From assembly GCF_029478665.1 (NCBI RefSeq), contig NZ_JARPQB010000028.1, forward strand, positions 1 to 64,000: 64,000 nucleotides of DNA, read 5' to 3'. A program made the position numbers and the translations under genes. Below the pieces are notes generated by a model that was not told the origin of the DNA, searched no databases, and saw only the letters and a list, made by a program, of their open reading frames with translations. This DNA is from Pseudomonas entomophila. Lineage in GTDB: Bacteria > Pseudomonadota > Gammaproteobacteria > Pseudomonadales > Pseudomonadaceae. How positions within the stretch are numbered: position 1 is the first letter of the stretch; each line of letters starts with the position of its first letter. Below, piece after piece: positions 8,393 through 21,700 of the stretch.

Positions 8393-8567
8393 CGTATGGA
8401 GAACGCATAACCCCACGGGCACACGATCAGCCGCTATGCTCTGAAAGAAACTGTTATAAAAAAACAGCTTGTCACAGCACATTTGTAGGATCCTGCAACC
8501 GCTTGCGTGTTGGTGATCAACCGCCCGGCACGTATGATCCTTGGCAAACTTCTCAGAACAGAACGCT

Positions 8568-11473
<2,906 letters not shown>

Positions 11474-11474
<1 letters not shown>

Positions 11475-11818
11475 TGGAAGAAGTCATTGCAGTCGCCATC
11501 GGCGTCCTGGCCGCCTCCGGGGTCTGGCTGGTCCTGCGCCCACGGACCTACCAGGTGATCATGGGCCTGTGCCTGCTGTCCTACGGGGTCAACCTGTTCA
11601 TCTTCAGCATGGGTAGCCTGTTCATCGGCAAGGAGCCGATCATCAAGGACGGCGTGCCCCACGACCTGCTGCACTACACCGACCCGCTGCCCCAGGCGCT
11701 GGTGCTCACCGCGATCGTCATCAGCTTCGCCATGACCGCGCTGTTCCTGGTGGTGTTGCTGGCCTCCCGCGGGCTGACCGGGACCGACCACGTCGATGGC
11801 CGGGAGCGTGAAGAATGA
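11474..11818 (+). CDS. shaC: Antiporter subunit C (MrpC/NuoK-like)
   Basis: This 114-residue protein has three transmembrane helices and is homologous to NuoK. The central helix begins YQVIMGLCLLSYGVNLFIF, and the loop PLPQALVLTAIVISFA is conserved in MrpC. It belongs to the multi-subunit cation/proton antiporter. Its ATG shares one base with the shaA stop (TGATG), so translation is coupled. Confidence 0.93.
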
Positions 11819-13494
11819 GCGGGATGAACCAACTGATCATCGCGCCGATCCTGCTGCCGCTGATCACCGCATCGTTGATGCTGCTGATCGGCGAGAAACA
11901 CCGCTGGCTCAAGGCGCGCCTGAACCTGCTGTCCACCGCCCTCGGCCTGGGCATCGCCGTCACCTTGCTGATGTGGGTGCGCACCCAGGGCCAGGCCGAG
12001 TCCATCGGCGTCTATCTGCCGGGCAACTGGCCGGCGCCATTCGGCATCGCCCTGGTGGTCGATCACCTGTCGGCGCTGCTGCTGACCCTGACCGGCATCG
12101 TCGGCTTGAGTGCCCTGCTGTTCGCCCGAGCACGCTGGGACGGCGCCGGGGCCAGCTTCCACGCGCTGTTCCAGATCCAGCTGATGGGCCTGTACGGTGC
12201 CTTCCTCACCGCCGACCTGTTCAACCTGTTCGTGTTCTTCGAAGTGCTGCTGGCGGCTTCCTACGGCCTGCTGCTGCATGGCTCGGGGCGGGCGCGGGTC
12301 AAGGCCGGGCTGCACTACATCGCCATCAACCTGTTCGCTTCGTCGCTGTTCCTGGTCGGCGCGGCCATGCTCTATGGCGTGACCGGTACCCTGAACATGG
12401 CTGACCTGGCGTTGAAAGTGCCGCTGGTGCCGGAGGCCGACCGCGGACTGCTGCATGCCGGCGCGGCGATCCTGGCCATCGCCTTCCTGGCCAAGGCCGG
12501 AATGTGGCCGTTGAACTTCTGGCTGGTGCCGGCCTATTCGTCGGCCAGCGCGCCGGTGGCCGCGCTGTTCGCGATCATGACCAAGGTCGGCCTCTACGCC
12601 ATCCTGCGTATGTGGACGCTGCTGTTCTCAGGCCAGGCGGGCGCCTCGGCGTTCTTCGGTGGTGACTGGCTGGTGTACGGCGGCCTGGCGACCCTGGCCG
12701 TGGCGGCCATGTCGATCCTCGCCGCCCAGCGTCTGGAGCGCCTGGCGGCCCTGAGCATCCTGATGTCCGCCGGCACGCTGCTGGCGGCCATCGGCTTCGG
12801 CCAGCCGATCCTGACCGGCGCCGCGCTGTTCTACCTGGCTAGCTCCACCCTGGCCCTGTGCGCATTGTTCCTGCTGGCCGAGCTGGTGGAGCGCTCGCGC
12901 TCGGCCAACGAAGCGCCGCTGGACGATGAAGAGGACGCAATGCCCTCGCCACTGGAGTCGCTGCACCCACCCAAGGGCATCAATCTGGACGACGAGCAGC
13001 AGGTGGTGATCGGCCAGATCATCCCCTGGACCATGGCCTTCCTCGGCCTGAGCTTCATCGCCTGCGCCCTGCTGATCATCGGCATGCCGCCGCTGTCGGG
13101 CTTCATCGGCAAACTCAACCTGATCAGCGCGCTGTTCAACCCGCAAGGCCTGGGCGTCGCCCCGGAACAGCCACTGGGCACCGCGGGCTGGACCTTGGTC
13201 ACCCTGCTGGTGCTGTCCGGCATGGCCTCGCTGATCGCCTTCGGCCGCGTCGGCATCCAGCGCTTCTGGAAGCCCGAGGAGCGCCCCTCCCCGGTACTGC
13301 GCCGCTATGAGTGCGTGCCCATCGTCATCCTCCTGAGCCTGTGCATCTTCCTCAGCCTCAAGGCCGAGCCGCTGCTGCGCTACACCCAGGACACCGCCGC
13401 CAGCCTGCGCACGCCGCAGGCCTACATCAAGGCGGTGATGGCGACGCGGCCAGTGCCCGGCCCGACCACCGCCAGCCTGGAGGTACAGCCATGA
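11815..13494 (+). CDS. shaD: Antiporter subunit D (MrpD/NuoN-like)
   Basis: This 559-residue protein has about fourteen membrane helices and is the second NuoL/M/N-like subunit. Conserved ion-path positions are Glu in FFEVLLAASYGLLL and Lys in FLAKAGMWPLNFWLVPA. A hydrophilic loop rich in Asp and Glu lies near residues 360-400 (APLDDEEDAMPSPL). The gene starts with an ATGA overlap on shaC and ends with an ATGA overlap on shaE. Confidence 0.94.
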   Translation: MSGMNQLIIAPILLPLITASLMLLIGEKHRWLKARLNLLSTALGLGIAVTLLMWVRTQGQAESIGVYLPGNWPAPFGIALVVDHLSALLLTLTGIVGLSALLFARARWDGAGASFHALFQIQLMGLYGAFLTADLFNLFVFFEVLLAASYGLLLHGSGRARVKAGLHYIAINLFASSLFLVGAAMLYGVTGTLNMADLALKVPLVPEADRGLLHAGAAILAIAFLAKAGMWPLNFWLVPAYSSASAPVAALFAIMTKVGLYAILRMWTLLFSGQAGASAFFGGDWLVYGGLATLAVAAMSILAAQRLERLAALSILMSAGTLLAAIGFGQPILTGAALFYLASSTLALCALFLLAELVERSRSANEAPLDDEEDAMPSPLESLHPPKGINLDDEQQVVIGQIIPWTMAFLGLSFIACALLIIGMPPLSGFIGKLNLISALFNPQGLGVAPEQPLGTAGWTLVTLLVLSGMASLIAFGRVGIQRFWKPEERPSPVLRRYECVPIVILLSLCIFLSLKAEPLLRYTQDTAASLRTPQAYIKAVMATRPVPGPTTASLEVQP

Positions 13495-13979
13495 ACCGAC
13501 TGTTCCCCGCGCCGCTGCTGTCCGTCGCGCTGTTCGTGCTGTGGCTGCTGCTCAACCTCTCAGTCAGCCCGGGCAACCTGCTGCTGGGAGCCTTGCTGGG
13601 CATCCTCGCACCGATCCTGATGGCTCCGCTGCGCCCGCAACACGCCCACGTGCGTCGGCCCTGGGTGATCGCCAAGCTCATCTGCCGGGTCGGCCTCGAC
13701 GTGATTCATTCCAACCTGCAGGTCGCCCGTGGCGTGCTGCGCGCCAGCGGCACGCCACCGCGCTCGGCATTCGTGCACATCCCGCTGGACCTGCGCGACG
13801 CCCATGGCCTGGCGGCGCTGTCGATGATCACCACCGTGGTCCCAGGCACCATCTGGTCGGAGCTGGCCCTGGACCGCAGCGTGCTGCTGCTGCACGTGTT
13901 CGATCTGGACGATGAACCGGCGTTCATCGAGCATTTCAAACACACTTATGAACGCCCGCTGATGGAGATCTTCGAATGA
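13491..13979 (+). CDS. shaE: Antiporter subunit E (MrpE)
   Basis: This 162-residue protein has two or three N-terminal helices, then a cytosolic part with the MrpE signature (VHIPLDLRD, ALSMITTVVPGTIWSEL, LLHVFDLDDE). MrpE is needed for antiporter assembly and activity. ATG at 13491 overlaps the shaD stop by four bases. Confidence 0.93.
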   Translation: MNRLFPAPLLSVALFVLWLLLNLSVSPGNLLLGALLGILAPILMAPLRPQHAHVRRPWVIAKLICRVGLDVIHSNLQVARGVLRASGTPPRSAFVHIPLDLRDAHGLAALSMITTVVPGTIWSELALDRSVLLLHVFDLDDEPAFIEHFKHTYERPLMEIFE

Positions 13980-14254
13980 GCGGCCTGCTCGCCAACGCCG
14001 TCCTCGCCAGCCTGTTCATCTTCGCCCTGGCCATGGGCCTGACGCTGATCCGGCTGTTCCGCGGCCCGTCCGCCCAGGACCGAGTGCTGGCCCTGGACTA
14101 CCTGTACATCCTCGGCATGCTGATGATGCTGGTGCTGGGGATCCGCTATGCCAGCGATACCTACTTCGAAGGCGCCCTGCTGATCGCTCTGTTCGGCTTC
14201 GTCGGCTCCTTCGCCCTGGCCAAGTTCCTCCTGCGTGGCGAGGTGATCGAATGA
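13976..14254 (+). CDS. shaF: Antiporter subunit F (MrpF)
   Basis: This 92-residue protein has three transmembrane helices, with the family hallmark LFRGPSAQDRVLALD between helices one and two. It is a small membrane subunit of the sha complex. It is translationally coupled at both ends through ATGA overlaps. Confidence 0.93.
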   Translation: MSGLLANAVLASLFIFALAMGLTLIRLFRGPSAQDRVLALDYLYILGMLMMLVLGIRYASDTYFEGALLIALFGFVGSFALAKFLLRGEVIE

Positions 14255-14616
14255 ACGAAACCATGGTATTGCCGTTCTGGCTGGAACTGATCACGGCAGC
14301 CCTGCTGCTCATCGGCAGCCTGTTCGCCCTGATCGGCGCCATCGGCCTGGTGCGTCTGAAAGAGTACTTCCAGCGCATGCACCCGCCCGCGCTGGCCTCG
14401 ACCATCGGCGCCTGGTGCGTGGCGCTGGCCTCGATCCTGTACTTCTCGGCGCTCAAGCAGAGCCCGGTGCTGCACGCCTGGCTGATCCCGATCCTGTTGT
14501 CGATCACCGTGCCGGTGACCACCCTGCTGCTGGCCAGGGCCGCGCTGTTTCGCAAGCGTACCTCGGGCGAGGACGTGCCGGAAGAAGTCAGCAGCGGGCG
14601 CGATCGCGGTAACTGA
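14251..14616 (+). CDS. shaG: Antiporter subunit G (MrpG)
   Basis: This 121-residue protein has three membrane helices with the MrpG signature GAIGLVRLKEYFQRMHPP between helices one and two. The hydrophilic C-terminus (RKRTSGEDVPEEV) is cytosolic. It is the last gene of the sha operon and is followed by a strong REP hairpin. Confidence 0.93.
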   Translation: MNETMVLPFWLELITAALLLIGSLFALIGAIGLVRLKEYFQRMHPPALASTIGAWCVALASILYFSALKQSPVLHAWLIPILLSITVPVTTLLLARAALFRKRTSGEDVPEEVSSGRDRGN

Positions 14617-14632
14617 AGCCGCTTCAAGCCGC

Positions 14633-14681
14633 GCACGCCCCCTGTAGGAGCGGCCTTGCGCCGCTCCTACAGGGGGCGTGC
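14633..14681. repeat. REP hairpin closing the sha operon
   Basis: Two perfect 21-base arms (beginning GCACGCCCCCTGTAGGAGC) flank a seven-base loop. The palindrome lies 16 bases after shaG and 11 bases before the end of the convergent gene, where it may stabilise or end both transcripts. Confidence 0.9.
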
Positions 14682-14692
14682 AAGCCCGATCG

Positions 14693-14902
14693 TCAGGCCT
14701 GGCTCAGGCGCTGCAACTCGCGTCGCACCATGGCGACGAAAGGCGACGGGCTCATCTGGAAGAGCTCGCTGGCCACCCAGGCCAGCCAGGCTCCCTGCAA
14801 TTCATTACGGCGCGCCAGCAGGCGTTCGGCCTGCTCGACCGCACGGGCCTGATGCTGACGATGGAAGTCGGCTCGCGAGGCGGGCGTGTCCTCGTCGCTC
14901 AC
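14693..14902 (-). CDS. Small conserved hypothetical protein
   Basis: This 69-residue, mostly helical, basic protein starts MSDEDTPASRADFHRQ from a GTG at 14902 and ends VRRELQRLSQA. The GTG overlaps the stop of the upstream gene in the arrangement GTGA, so the two are translationally coupled. No domain is recognised. A longer start at 14941 would run inside the neighbour in another frame. Confidence 0.65.
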   Translation of the reverse strand: MSDEDTPASRADFHRQHQARAVEQAERLLARRNELQGAWLAWVASELFQMSPSPFVAMVRRELQRLSQA

Positions 14903-15369
14903 TCGCTGGCCTTGAAGGTGGTCAGCTCGCCCTTGCGCCATTTGGCAACCTTGCCGGTCACCGCCTTGAGCAGTTTGCCCAGGCCTTCCTGGACTTGCTG
15001 CTGTGCCGCGAACACCAGCATCACGCCCTGCCCTTCACGGAACACGATGGCCTCGCCTTCCGGTACGGAAACAAAGGCATAGTCGCCCTGCCCATACACA
15101 TTGAACTTGATCTCGCGAAAGCGCAGTTCGAGTTTGCCGCCTTCGCGGCTGGGCAGCACGGCGGCGCGGAAGTGGTCACCCACTTTCAGCTCCAGGCGCT
15201 GTTTGTCATCGACCACCAGGGCGTCGTCGGTATCGATCTCGGCCATGTACAGGCCTTCCGGGTTCTGCTCGGAGACATACACGAAGCGCCCCTGGAACAA
15301 CTTGACCAGTTTGGCGCGCAAATCGCCCAGGGCAAACAACGCATGGGTATCCAGAGTACTGACTGCCAA
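14899..15369 (-). CDS. Conserved hypothetical protein
   Basis: This protein has 156 residues if it starts at the TTG at 15369. That TTG is preferred because GAGGAG lies seven bases upstream; a GTG ten codons earlier would put the Shine-Dalgarno inside the gene. The sequence is mostly beta-strand (LFQGRFVYVSEQ, LYMAEIDTDDALVVDD, LELKVGDHFRAAVLP) with a helical C-terminus. There is no signal peptide and no known domain that I recognise. It is operonic with the 69-residue gene. Confidence 0.65.
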   Translation of the reverse strand: MAVSTLDTHALFALGDLRAKLVKLFQGRFVYVSEQNPEGLYMAEIDTDDALVVDDKQRLELKVGDHFRAAVLPSREGGKLELRFREIKFNVYGQGDYAFVSVPEGEAIVFREGQGVMLVFAAQQQVQEGLGKLLKAVTGKVAKWRKGELTTFKASE

Positions 15370-15673
15370 TGAAAAGCTCCTCACATCAATTACAGCAGGC
15401 CGCACCGCGCACGCCGCTGGGCGTGGGGTGGCGACCACTCAAAGTCGAAGTCCGATGGACCATGGATTCGGTAAGCGAAGATCCACGCACACGAACGATA
15501 CGCCAAGCAGGGAACATTTCCCCCTGGAACATCCGGCGTGTTTCGGCAAACTATCCGCAAATAGGGTACGTAATACCTGACAGCTAAAGGGTCAGGAAAG
15601 ATGCGACTACTGAGGGCGACACTTCAGCTCAAGTGTGCCCCAACCCTTCATCGCGCATTACAGGTACACGAAT
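15370..15673. other. Intergenic stretch
   Basis: These 304 bases hold no convincing gene. A small hairpin, CCTGAC (15576-15581) pairing with GTCAGG (15591-15596), lies in an AT-richer part about 80 bases before the next gene. It could belong to a leader, but the evidence is slight. Confidence 0.4.
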
Positions 15674-15871
15674 ATGCACGAAAACACCGAATTCCGTCGA
15701 GAGGCACGTAGCATTTCTTGTCGCACGACCGTGCCCGGAATATCCCGATATAGCGTCGTGGCCGCCGGTATCGGTTTCTTCCACATCACCGAAACCCACT
15801 CGGGCAAAGTCCATGGATTCCGCCAACGCTACCAGGACGCCTGGGAGCTCGCACGCCACCTGGAGGGCTGA
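15674..15871 (+). CDS. Small hypothetical protein
   Basis: This 65-residue protein opens MHENTEFRREARSISC and ends DAWELARHLEG. The beta-rich middle (SVVAAGIGFFHITE) suggests a compact domain. ATG at 15674 is preferred to the longer in-frame opening at 15635, which has no Shine-Dalgarno. The gene is convergent with another small gene four bases away. I do not recognise the family. Confidence 0.5.
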   Translation: MHENTEFRREARSISCRTTVPGISRYSVVAAGIGFFHITETHSGKVHGFRQRYQDAWELARHLEG

Positions 15872-15875
15872 AGCT

Positions 15876-16073
15876 TCACGCCGCATGGTTCCTGTCCAGT
15901 TGCTGTTGCCACGCAGCCTGGCATTCCAGCGCCTCGCCACGGCTGGCGAAGGCCGTGCCACGGCGTTCGCCGTCAACCAGCACCACCCAGCACGCCCTTT
16001 TGCCCAGGGTCTGCAAGGACCGTGGCACACCACTGCCGATCATCACGGCTACATCGACTCGGCTAGTCATCAT
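15876..16073 (-). CDS. Small hypothetical protein
   Basis: This 65-residue protein starts MMTSRVDVAVMIGSG and ends QAAWQQQLDRNHAA. Two ATGs stand side by side; a GGAGGG box one base before the first suits the second better (start 16070). No domain is recognised. It resembles its convergent neighbour in size and in being a single small domain. Confidence 0.5.
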   Translation of the reverse strand: MMTSRVDVAVMIGSGVPRSLQTLGKRACWVVLVDGERRGTAFASRGEALECQAAWQQQLDRNHAA

Positions 16074-16186
16074 TCCCTCCGGAATTTAATTAGCAACCTA
16101 ACGATGTGCGCATGATACGACCTGACCCTGTCGCAAATAAAGTGCAACGCGGTACAGCAGTGTTGCGTTGCAGGCAACAAACCGCC

Positions 16187-17785
16187 TCAGTCGAGCCCGG
16201 GCTCTGGCCGATATCCCAGGCGCAGGCCGCCCCAGTGGCGCCCAGCGACGAAGATCGGCACCGAAAGGTCGTGCATCAGTTCACCGGTGTCCCGCGTGTA
16301 GGTCTGCAGCAGCACCCGCTGCTGGTGGCTGCCGCAGCGAGCGCCCGTACGGTCGTCGAACATGCGCTTGCTGCGGTTGTGCGCCGTGTCGTGGGCGATG
16401 TCGCCGGTCAGTGGCTGGGTGAAGGCATTGTTGTGGGTCGGCACATAGCCCTGCTGGGTGCAGGCGATGGCATACACCAGCCCATCGTGCTGCAGCAACG
16501 GCTCCTGGAGCGGTGGCAGCACGCTATCGGTGTAGTGGTCGAAGCGCGTGGTGAAACGCGCTGGTTGCATACCGGCAATCGGCCGGTACTGGCGGTCGAA
16601 CAGATCGTCCAGGCCGATACGCCCCTGGGCGATGTCAGCCTCGAAACGCTCGCCAATCTGCCGCGCGCCCGCCTGCGCCAGTTCGAACACCCGCTGATGG
16701 TAGGCATCCAGGCCGACCTCGGCCAGCCGTTCGCTGAGGCTTTCCACCTGGCCCTCCATCTGCACCGCTGCCTTGGCCAGGCGCCGGGTCTGCTGGTCGC
16801 TGACTTCCAGGTCGCCGCGTACCTGGGCCACGGCCTGGAACAGGGTATCGAGCTGGGCTTGGTTGACCTGGGTTCCTCCGGCGATCTCGCTCACCTGGCC
16901 CTCGACACTGGCCGCCAGGCTAGCGATCTGCGCCAGTTGCCCACCAGCCTGCTCGACCTGGCCAACACCCTTGCCCAGGTCATCGGCCAGCGTCCGAATC
17001 TGCGCCACCACCTGGGCGGTGCGCGCCTGAATGTCCGCGACCATCTGGCCGACCTCTTCGGTGGCGCTGGAGGTACGGCCGGCCAGGCCGCGCACCTCGT
17101 CGGCCACCACCGCGAAACCACGGCCATGCTCGCCGGCCCGCGCCGCTTCGATGGCGGCGTTGAGCGCCAGCAGGTTGGTCTGGCTGGCAATGCCCTGGAT
17201 CACCAGGGTGACCCGGGCGATATCTTCACTGCGCTGATGCAGCGCCTCGATCAGCTCACGGCTGGCCGAAGCGCGCACACTCAGCTCGCGCATGCACTGG
17301 ATGGACTCGGCCAGCACCTCACTGCCGACCACGCTGCTGCCGTGGGCGGAGCGCGCGGCTTCCAGCGCCTGCTGGCTGAGCTGGGCAGTCTGCTCCTCGG
17401 TGGTGATCATGATCTCGGCGCTGCCGACGATCTCTTGGGCGGCGCCCAGTTGCGACTGCACCCGAGCCGCCAATTGCTGCACCGAGTGGGCCACCGCCGC
17501 CGCCGACAGGGCGTTATGGCTGGTACCGCGCGCCAGCTCCTGTAGCAGGTCACTGCTCTTCCCATCCGCAGGTGTCGCCTGCGCTGGTACCGGGCGCCGC
17601 CCATGGGGCAGCCACAGGACCAGCAACCCCAGAGGCATGGCCAGGTACAAGGCCAGCCCAGCGTAGGCCATGGCTATCAGCAACGCGCACAAAGCCACAC
17701 CCTGCATCAGGGCGATGCCGGTCAGGGTTCGCGCAGACACTGGCTGCACGGGTTCTACGGTCGACAGAGATCCTTCTCGCATCAT
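16187..17785 (-). CDS. Methyl-accepting chemotaxis protein with C-terminal sensor region
   Basis: This chemoreceptor of about 532 residues has two closely spaced helices near residues 20-60 with almost no periplasmic loop. A signalling hairpin follows at about 90-330, including the highly conserved tip around [20 protein letters not shown]. After it comes a cytosolic C-terminal region of about 160 residues that contains [10 protein letters not shown] and a terminal [17 protein letters not shown]. The order, signalling before sensing, is unusual. It implies that an intracellular cue such as redox or energy state is detected. Two ATGs (17785 and 17782) are possible starts; the longer one at 17851 adds no domain. 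Confidence 0.85.
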   Translation of the reverse strand: MMREGSLSTVEPVQPVSARTLTGIALMQGVALCALLIAMAYAGLALYLAMPLGLLVLWLPHGRRPVPAQATPADGKSSDLLQELARGTSHNALSAAAVAHSVQQLAARVQSQLGAAQEIVGSAEIMITTEEQTAQLSQQALEAARSAHGSSVVGSEVLAESIQCMRELSVRASASRELIEALHQRSEDIARVTLVIQGIASQTNLLALNAAIEAARAGEHGRGFAVVADEVRGLAGRTSSATEEVGQMVADIQARTAQVVAQIRTLADDLGKGVGQVEQAGGQLAQIASLAASVEGQVSEIAGGTQVNQAQLDTLFQAVAQVRGDLEVSDQQTRRLAKAAVQMEGQVESLSERLAEVGLDAYHQRVFELAQAGARQIGERFEADIAQGRIGLDDLFDRQYRPIAGMQPARFTTRFDHYTDSVLPPLQEPLLQHDGLVYAIACTQQGYVPTHNNAFTQPLTGDIAHDTAHNRSKRMFDDRTGARCGSHQQRVLLQTYTRDTGELMHDLSVPIFVAGRHWGGLRLGYRPEPGLD

Positions 17786-17901
17786 CTTCGTGGTCCATCC
17801 GCATGTCGTTTTTGTGACGTCATTAAACGCCACTATAACGCCATTATCCAAGCGCCCTCAGGCGCAAGGCGGTCACACTTGATGCAAGACAAGAAAACAC
17901 G

Positions 17902-17931
17902 AAGGCCCCAGGGATCACTCCGTGGGGCCTT
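17902..17931 (-). terminator. Terminator after the DksA-like gene
   Basis: AAGGCCCCA and TGGGGCCTT pair perfectly over nine bases around a 12-base loop, 16 bases past the stop of the DksA-like gene. On the minus strand a T-rich run (CGTGTTTTC) follows. Confidence 0.75.
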
Positions 17932-17946
17932 GCACAAGGCGTCGAA

Positions 17947-18351
17947 TCAGATCTGCCGCTGGTGGCGGTCGAGCTGTTCGTGACGCTCCTGGGCTTCGAT
18001 GCAGTACTTGGTGGTGGGGCTGATCAGCAGGCGCTTCAGGCCGATCGGCTCGCCGCTGTCGTCACACCAGCCAAAGCTTTCGTCACCGATACGGTCCAGG
18101 GCCATCTCCAACTGCGGCAGCAGGCGCTGGTCGCGGTCGATGGCGTTGACCAGCCAGGTGCGCTCCTCTTCCACCGAGGCTACGTCGGCAGGGTCCGACG
18201 GGCTGTCCAGGCTTTCGATGGAAGTGCGGCTAAGTTCGATGCGCTCGTGGGTTTCGACTTTCATCGACTGCAGCAGCGCGGTGAAGAACGCGAGCTGTTC
18301 GGCGTTCATGTAGTCATCGGCCGACATGGCCAGCAACTGTTCCTTGGTCAT
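17947..18351 (-). CDS. DksA2-like RNA polymerase secondary-channel protein
   Basis: This TraR/DksA-family protein of 134 residues has a coiled-coil hairpin at about 20-85 whose tip keeps the functional D-x2-D-x-A triad (Asp53, Asp56, Ala58). The C-terminal finger keeps only two of the four zinc cysteines: Cys96 and Cys117 remain, while the partners are Ser99 and Ala120. That is the pattern of P. aeruginosa DksA2, which works without zinc with ppGpp. ATG at 18351 opens MTKEQLLAMSADDYMNAEQ. No zinc-uptake or Zur-type gene is adjacent. Function in zinc-poor or oxidising conditions is an inference from the residues. Confidence 0.85.
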   Translation of the reverse strand: MTKEQLLAMSADDYMNAEQLAFFTALLQSMKVETHERIELSRTSIESLDSPSDPADVASVEEERTWLVNAIDRDQRLLPQLEMALDRIGDESFGWCDDSGEPIGLKRLLISPTTKYCIEAQERHEQLDRHQRQI

Positions 18352-18715
18352 CGATTTCTCTATGAAAAAATGTGCATATGGGCGATTCGGGTGCCGCCGA
18401 CGCTGCTGCATCAACGGCGGAATTCTTCAAGCGCCAAGTGGCACTCTTTTACAGGGGGCGGAAGTCTAAGGTGCCAAGCGGCAGTGGGCAACAGAAATGA
18501 CGGCCAATTTGACCGAAATCAGCAGGAATCCGCCCGCTGGTGTCGTATTTCTCCGGTGCTGCGCGCCTGGTAGGCGCGAGTAGGCAATATGCCGCAACAA
18601 ATACCGCCTTGTCAGGCCTGTAACGGCCACCGTGGCGACGGGGTGGTAGTTGGCTAGCGCACGGCAACGGGCACAACCGGGCTTGATGGGGCTCCTTCAC
18701 CCACAGGCCTCTGCC
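18352..18715. other. Intergenic stretch between divergent genes
   Basis: These 364 bases separate the DksA2-like gene from the DUF6543-type gene and must hold both promoters. A GCGCCTGGTAGGCGC hairpin lies near 18563-18577. No coding signal is convincing. Confidence 0.5.
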
Positions 18716-21700
18716 ATGAACGACAACCTGCAACAACGCCTGGCACAATTCAGCCGTCTCGACTGCAAGGTCGCCAAGCGCTTCAACGATCGCCCGACTT
18801 TGCTGGGGACCGCCGAATACCTCCTCTTCGACCAATGGCAGCAACGCCACCTGAGCCGTCAGTACGATCCGCTGGGCCTTTTCCTGAAAACGCGCCACCC
18901 GCAAACCGAAAAAACCTACACCAGGCCTCTGGCGCAAGTACTGGTCGAACGTTACTGCCGGCGCCGCACACTTAACCTGACAGTTGGCGCCGACGCCCTG
19001 ATTGCCCGCCCGGACGACGATGCCACGTTGGCCATCGACCTGCATGAGGTCGAGTTGCTCATCAACGAGACAGGGCCTCTGCTACTCACCGTTCACCAAC
19101 AGCAACTGACCGGGTATTGGAGCCTGTTCGACAGCAGCGGCGAAACCCCTTGGCAGTGGTACGCCAACGATCTGCGCCAACAACTGCAAACCGCCATCGA
19201 TGCTCACCAAACAGCCGGCAGCTTGCCCACATTTGCCTTGGCGACCGCCAAGTTGGTGCATGACTACCCCGAGTCGGCTCAACGCAGTAAATGGCCAAAT
19301 GCCAATGGCCTCGTTGTTTCCGGCCTGCGGGTCGATTATGCGAACAACAGCAACCTCGACGTGGATCTCGCCAGCGCGGTACTGATCGAGCACGCCGATG
19401 GCGAACCGGGGCGTGATCTGACCCTGCTCTATACCCTGAGCGGCAAACTGCTCGGCTTCGCTTCACGCCAGGCCTTGCTCGAGACCATCGCGCGTTACCA
19501 CGCCAGTACTACCCCGCAAACCCCGCTGCGAATTGATATCACACCCGCCGCCTCTTCAGTGTTCGAGGACCAGGCGCTGGGCCTGCTGAACCAGCAGTTG
19601 CGCGTTATCGAAACCCTCGCCGGTGGCTACCACAGCGCACTCGATGCGATCACCCTGAGCCTGGATATAGACCGTTTCACCTCCATGGTCGACTTGTGCA
19701 GCGATATCGAAGAGGCCCAGCGCCGCTCGCTCTCGGCGCACCTGCCCGACTGGTTGCGCAATGCGCCCAGCCGCCCCCTGATGCACTACAGCACCCTGCT
19801 GATCGATGTCGCGCAACGCTATCAAGAAGCCAAGGGACGCTTCTGGCTGGACGGTGTGCCCACCGCCGAGGCCTACGCCAACCAGCAGTTGGCCGAACGC
19901 CTGGCAGCCGATCATCCCGACGACGCCTGCAAGCCGGAGCAGGTGCGTGTCACCAACTACCAGGTCACCGCTACCGCAGCGCCGGTGCAAGGTTCGCTCG
20001 TGACCAGTGGCGAGGTAACGCCAGTCGAGTTCACGCTGGCCCAGCTGGCCATCGGCAACCTGGGCCTGCTAAAGCCAGGGCGGGTAACACTCACGTCCAC
20101 CACTGCCGCGCCTCTGCCCACATGGATGACCGAGCGTTACCTGCACAAGCTGATCAGCGAGCTGGATATCGCCACCGCTTACCCTGCCTCGCTGCGGCGC
20201 GAGCTGCTGGATGACATGACCCAGCGCCAGCAGCGACAAAAACTGCTCAAGGCACAACTTGGCGCACAACTGCCGGCGCTGGCCATGGAGCTGCACCTGC
20301 AAGGCAAGATCCCCGATCGACAAATCGTCGACCATGTCGGCCAGGTGTTCTCGTCAAACCCCGCAAAGACTGATCCCAGGTGGGTCATGCGCCCATTGGG
20401 CTTCGTCAAGTCTCCTGGCGCCACAGTGGATCATCCGCGCAATACCTGGCTTATTGAGACGCAAACCCCCGATGGCGAGGCTTGCCTGCTGTATCGGCCC
20501 CTGCATGAAGAGTCGCTGCTGTACTTCAGCGACCGCCTGTCGCTGTTCGTCGCCATCAGCACCCCTGGGGACTTGCAGGACGACCTGCTACAGCGCCTGC
20601 CGGCCGAGGATCGGCGCTTCTACGCCCATGGTGGCTTCCTCGAGCCGCACCTGTTCGTGCCACTGGACGACACCAGCGCCGTGCCGTTCGGTACACCCGC
20701 GCCCGTCAGCCTGGCGCTGGAGCCTGCCGAGGATGACATTGGCCAGGCGCTCTACCTGGCCTGTGTGAATGAATCCATCGCCCGCTTCGAGGCGCAGGCC
20801 GTCAGCACCTCGCAAACCCGCTGGAACAGCTGGAAGCAACTCGGCTGGCTGATGTTCAACACCTTGCTGCCACTGGCCGGCAGTACCCTGGGCAAGATCG
20901 CCTGGCTGGCGCAGATGGAAATTGCCCTGGCCCGCTTCATCACATCCGACGGCGAACGTGACCCCACCGAACACCGGCTGGCCATGGTCGACCTGCTGGT
21001 AAACATCGCCATGCTGCTGTTTTCCCACTCGCTCTTTCGGTTGCGCCTGGAGCAGGCGCGAGTCCCTTCCCCCCCTGTGCAGCCTCAGTTCCCCATTGCG
21101 TCCGAAGTAGCTATACCAGAAGTGAGCACGGGTCACGCCGCCCTCGTCGACTTCAGTTGGTCCCGCCCCAGCCGCACGCTCAGCCCGGCGCAGCACCAAG
21201 CGTTAACCCGGCTACAGGCGACAATCCAGGTCGCAGACCTCGGTTCGCCGATTCCGGCTGGCGAGTTCCAAGGACTATACCTGCACGGAACCGTGCTCTA
21301 CACGGTGCTCGAAGGCAGTGTCTACGAAGTGGTTAAAGACCCAACGCGGCAGAACATGCGCATTGTAGGTGCAGATCAGACCCTCGGCCCCTGGCTCTAT
21401 GTAAATGAAGTAGGAGCCTGGCAGCTCGACCTCAGGCTGGGTTTCAAGGGGGGCATGCCACTGTCGGAGCAGCTTCGCAGGCTCCAACTGGAGAAGCAGG
21501 ACGCCCTGCGTGCCGCCAACGACGTGATCAAGGCCGACAAGGAGCTCATCCCAGCCAAGCTCCGGGAAATGACCACCCTCGAAAGCCTGACAAACGCCAC
21601 GACCGATGACAGCGTACTGAGCACTTGCCAGGAGCGCATCAGCGCGGTTTCCAGCTTCTGGGAACATCACCTCGAACACCTCAAGACCCGTAATGCGCTG

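Noticed and set aside
15369..15587. 72-codon plus-strand frame in the intergenic stretch
   Set aside because: It has no ribosome site, overlaps the likely start region of the divergent gene, and shows no pattern of codon use like its neighbours.
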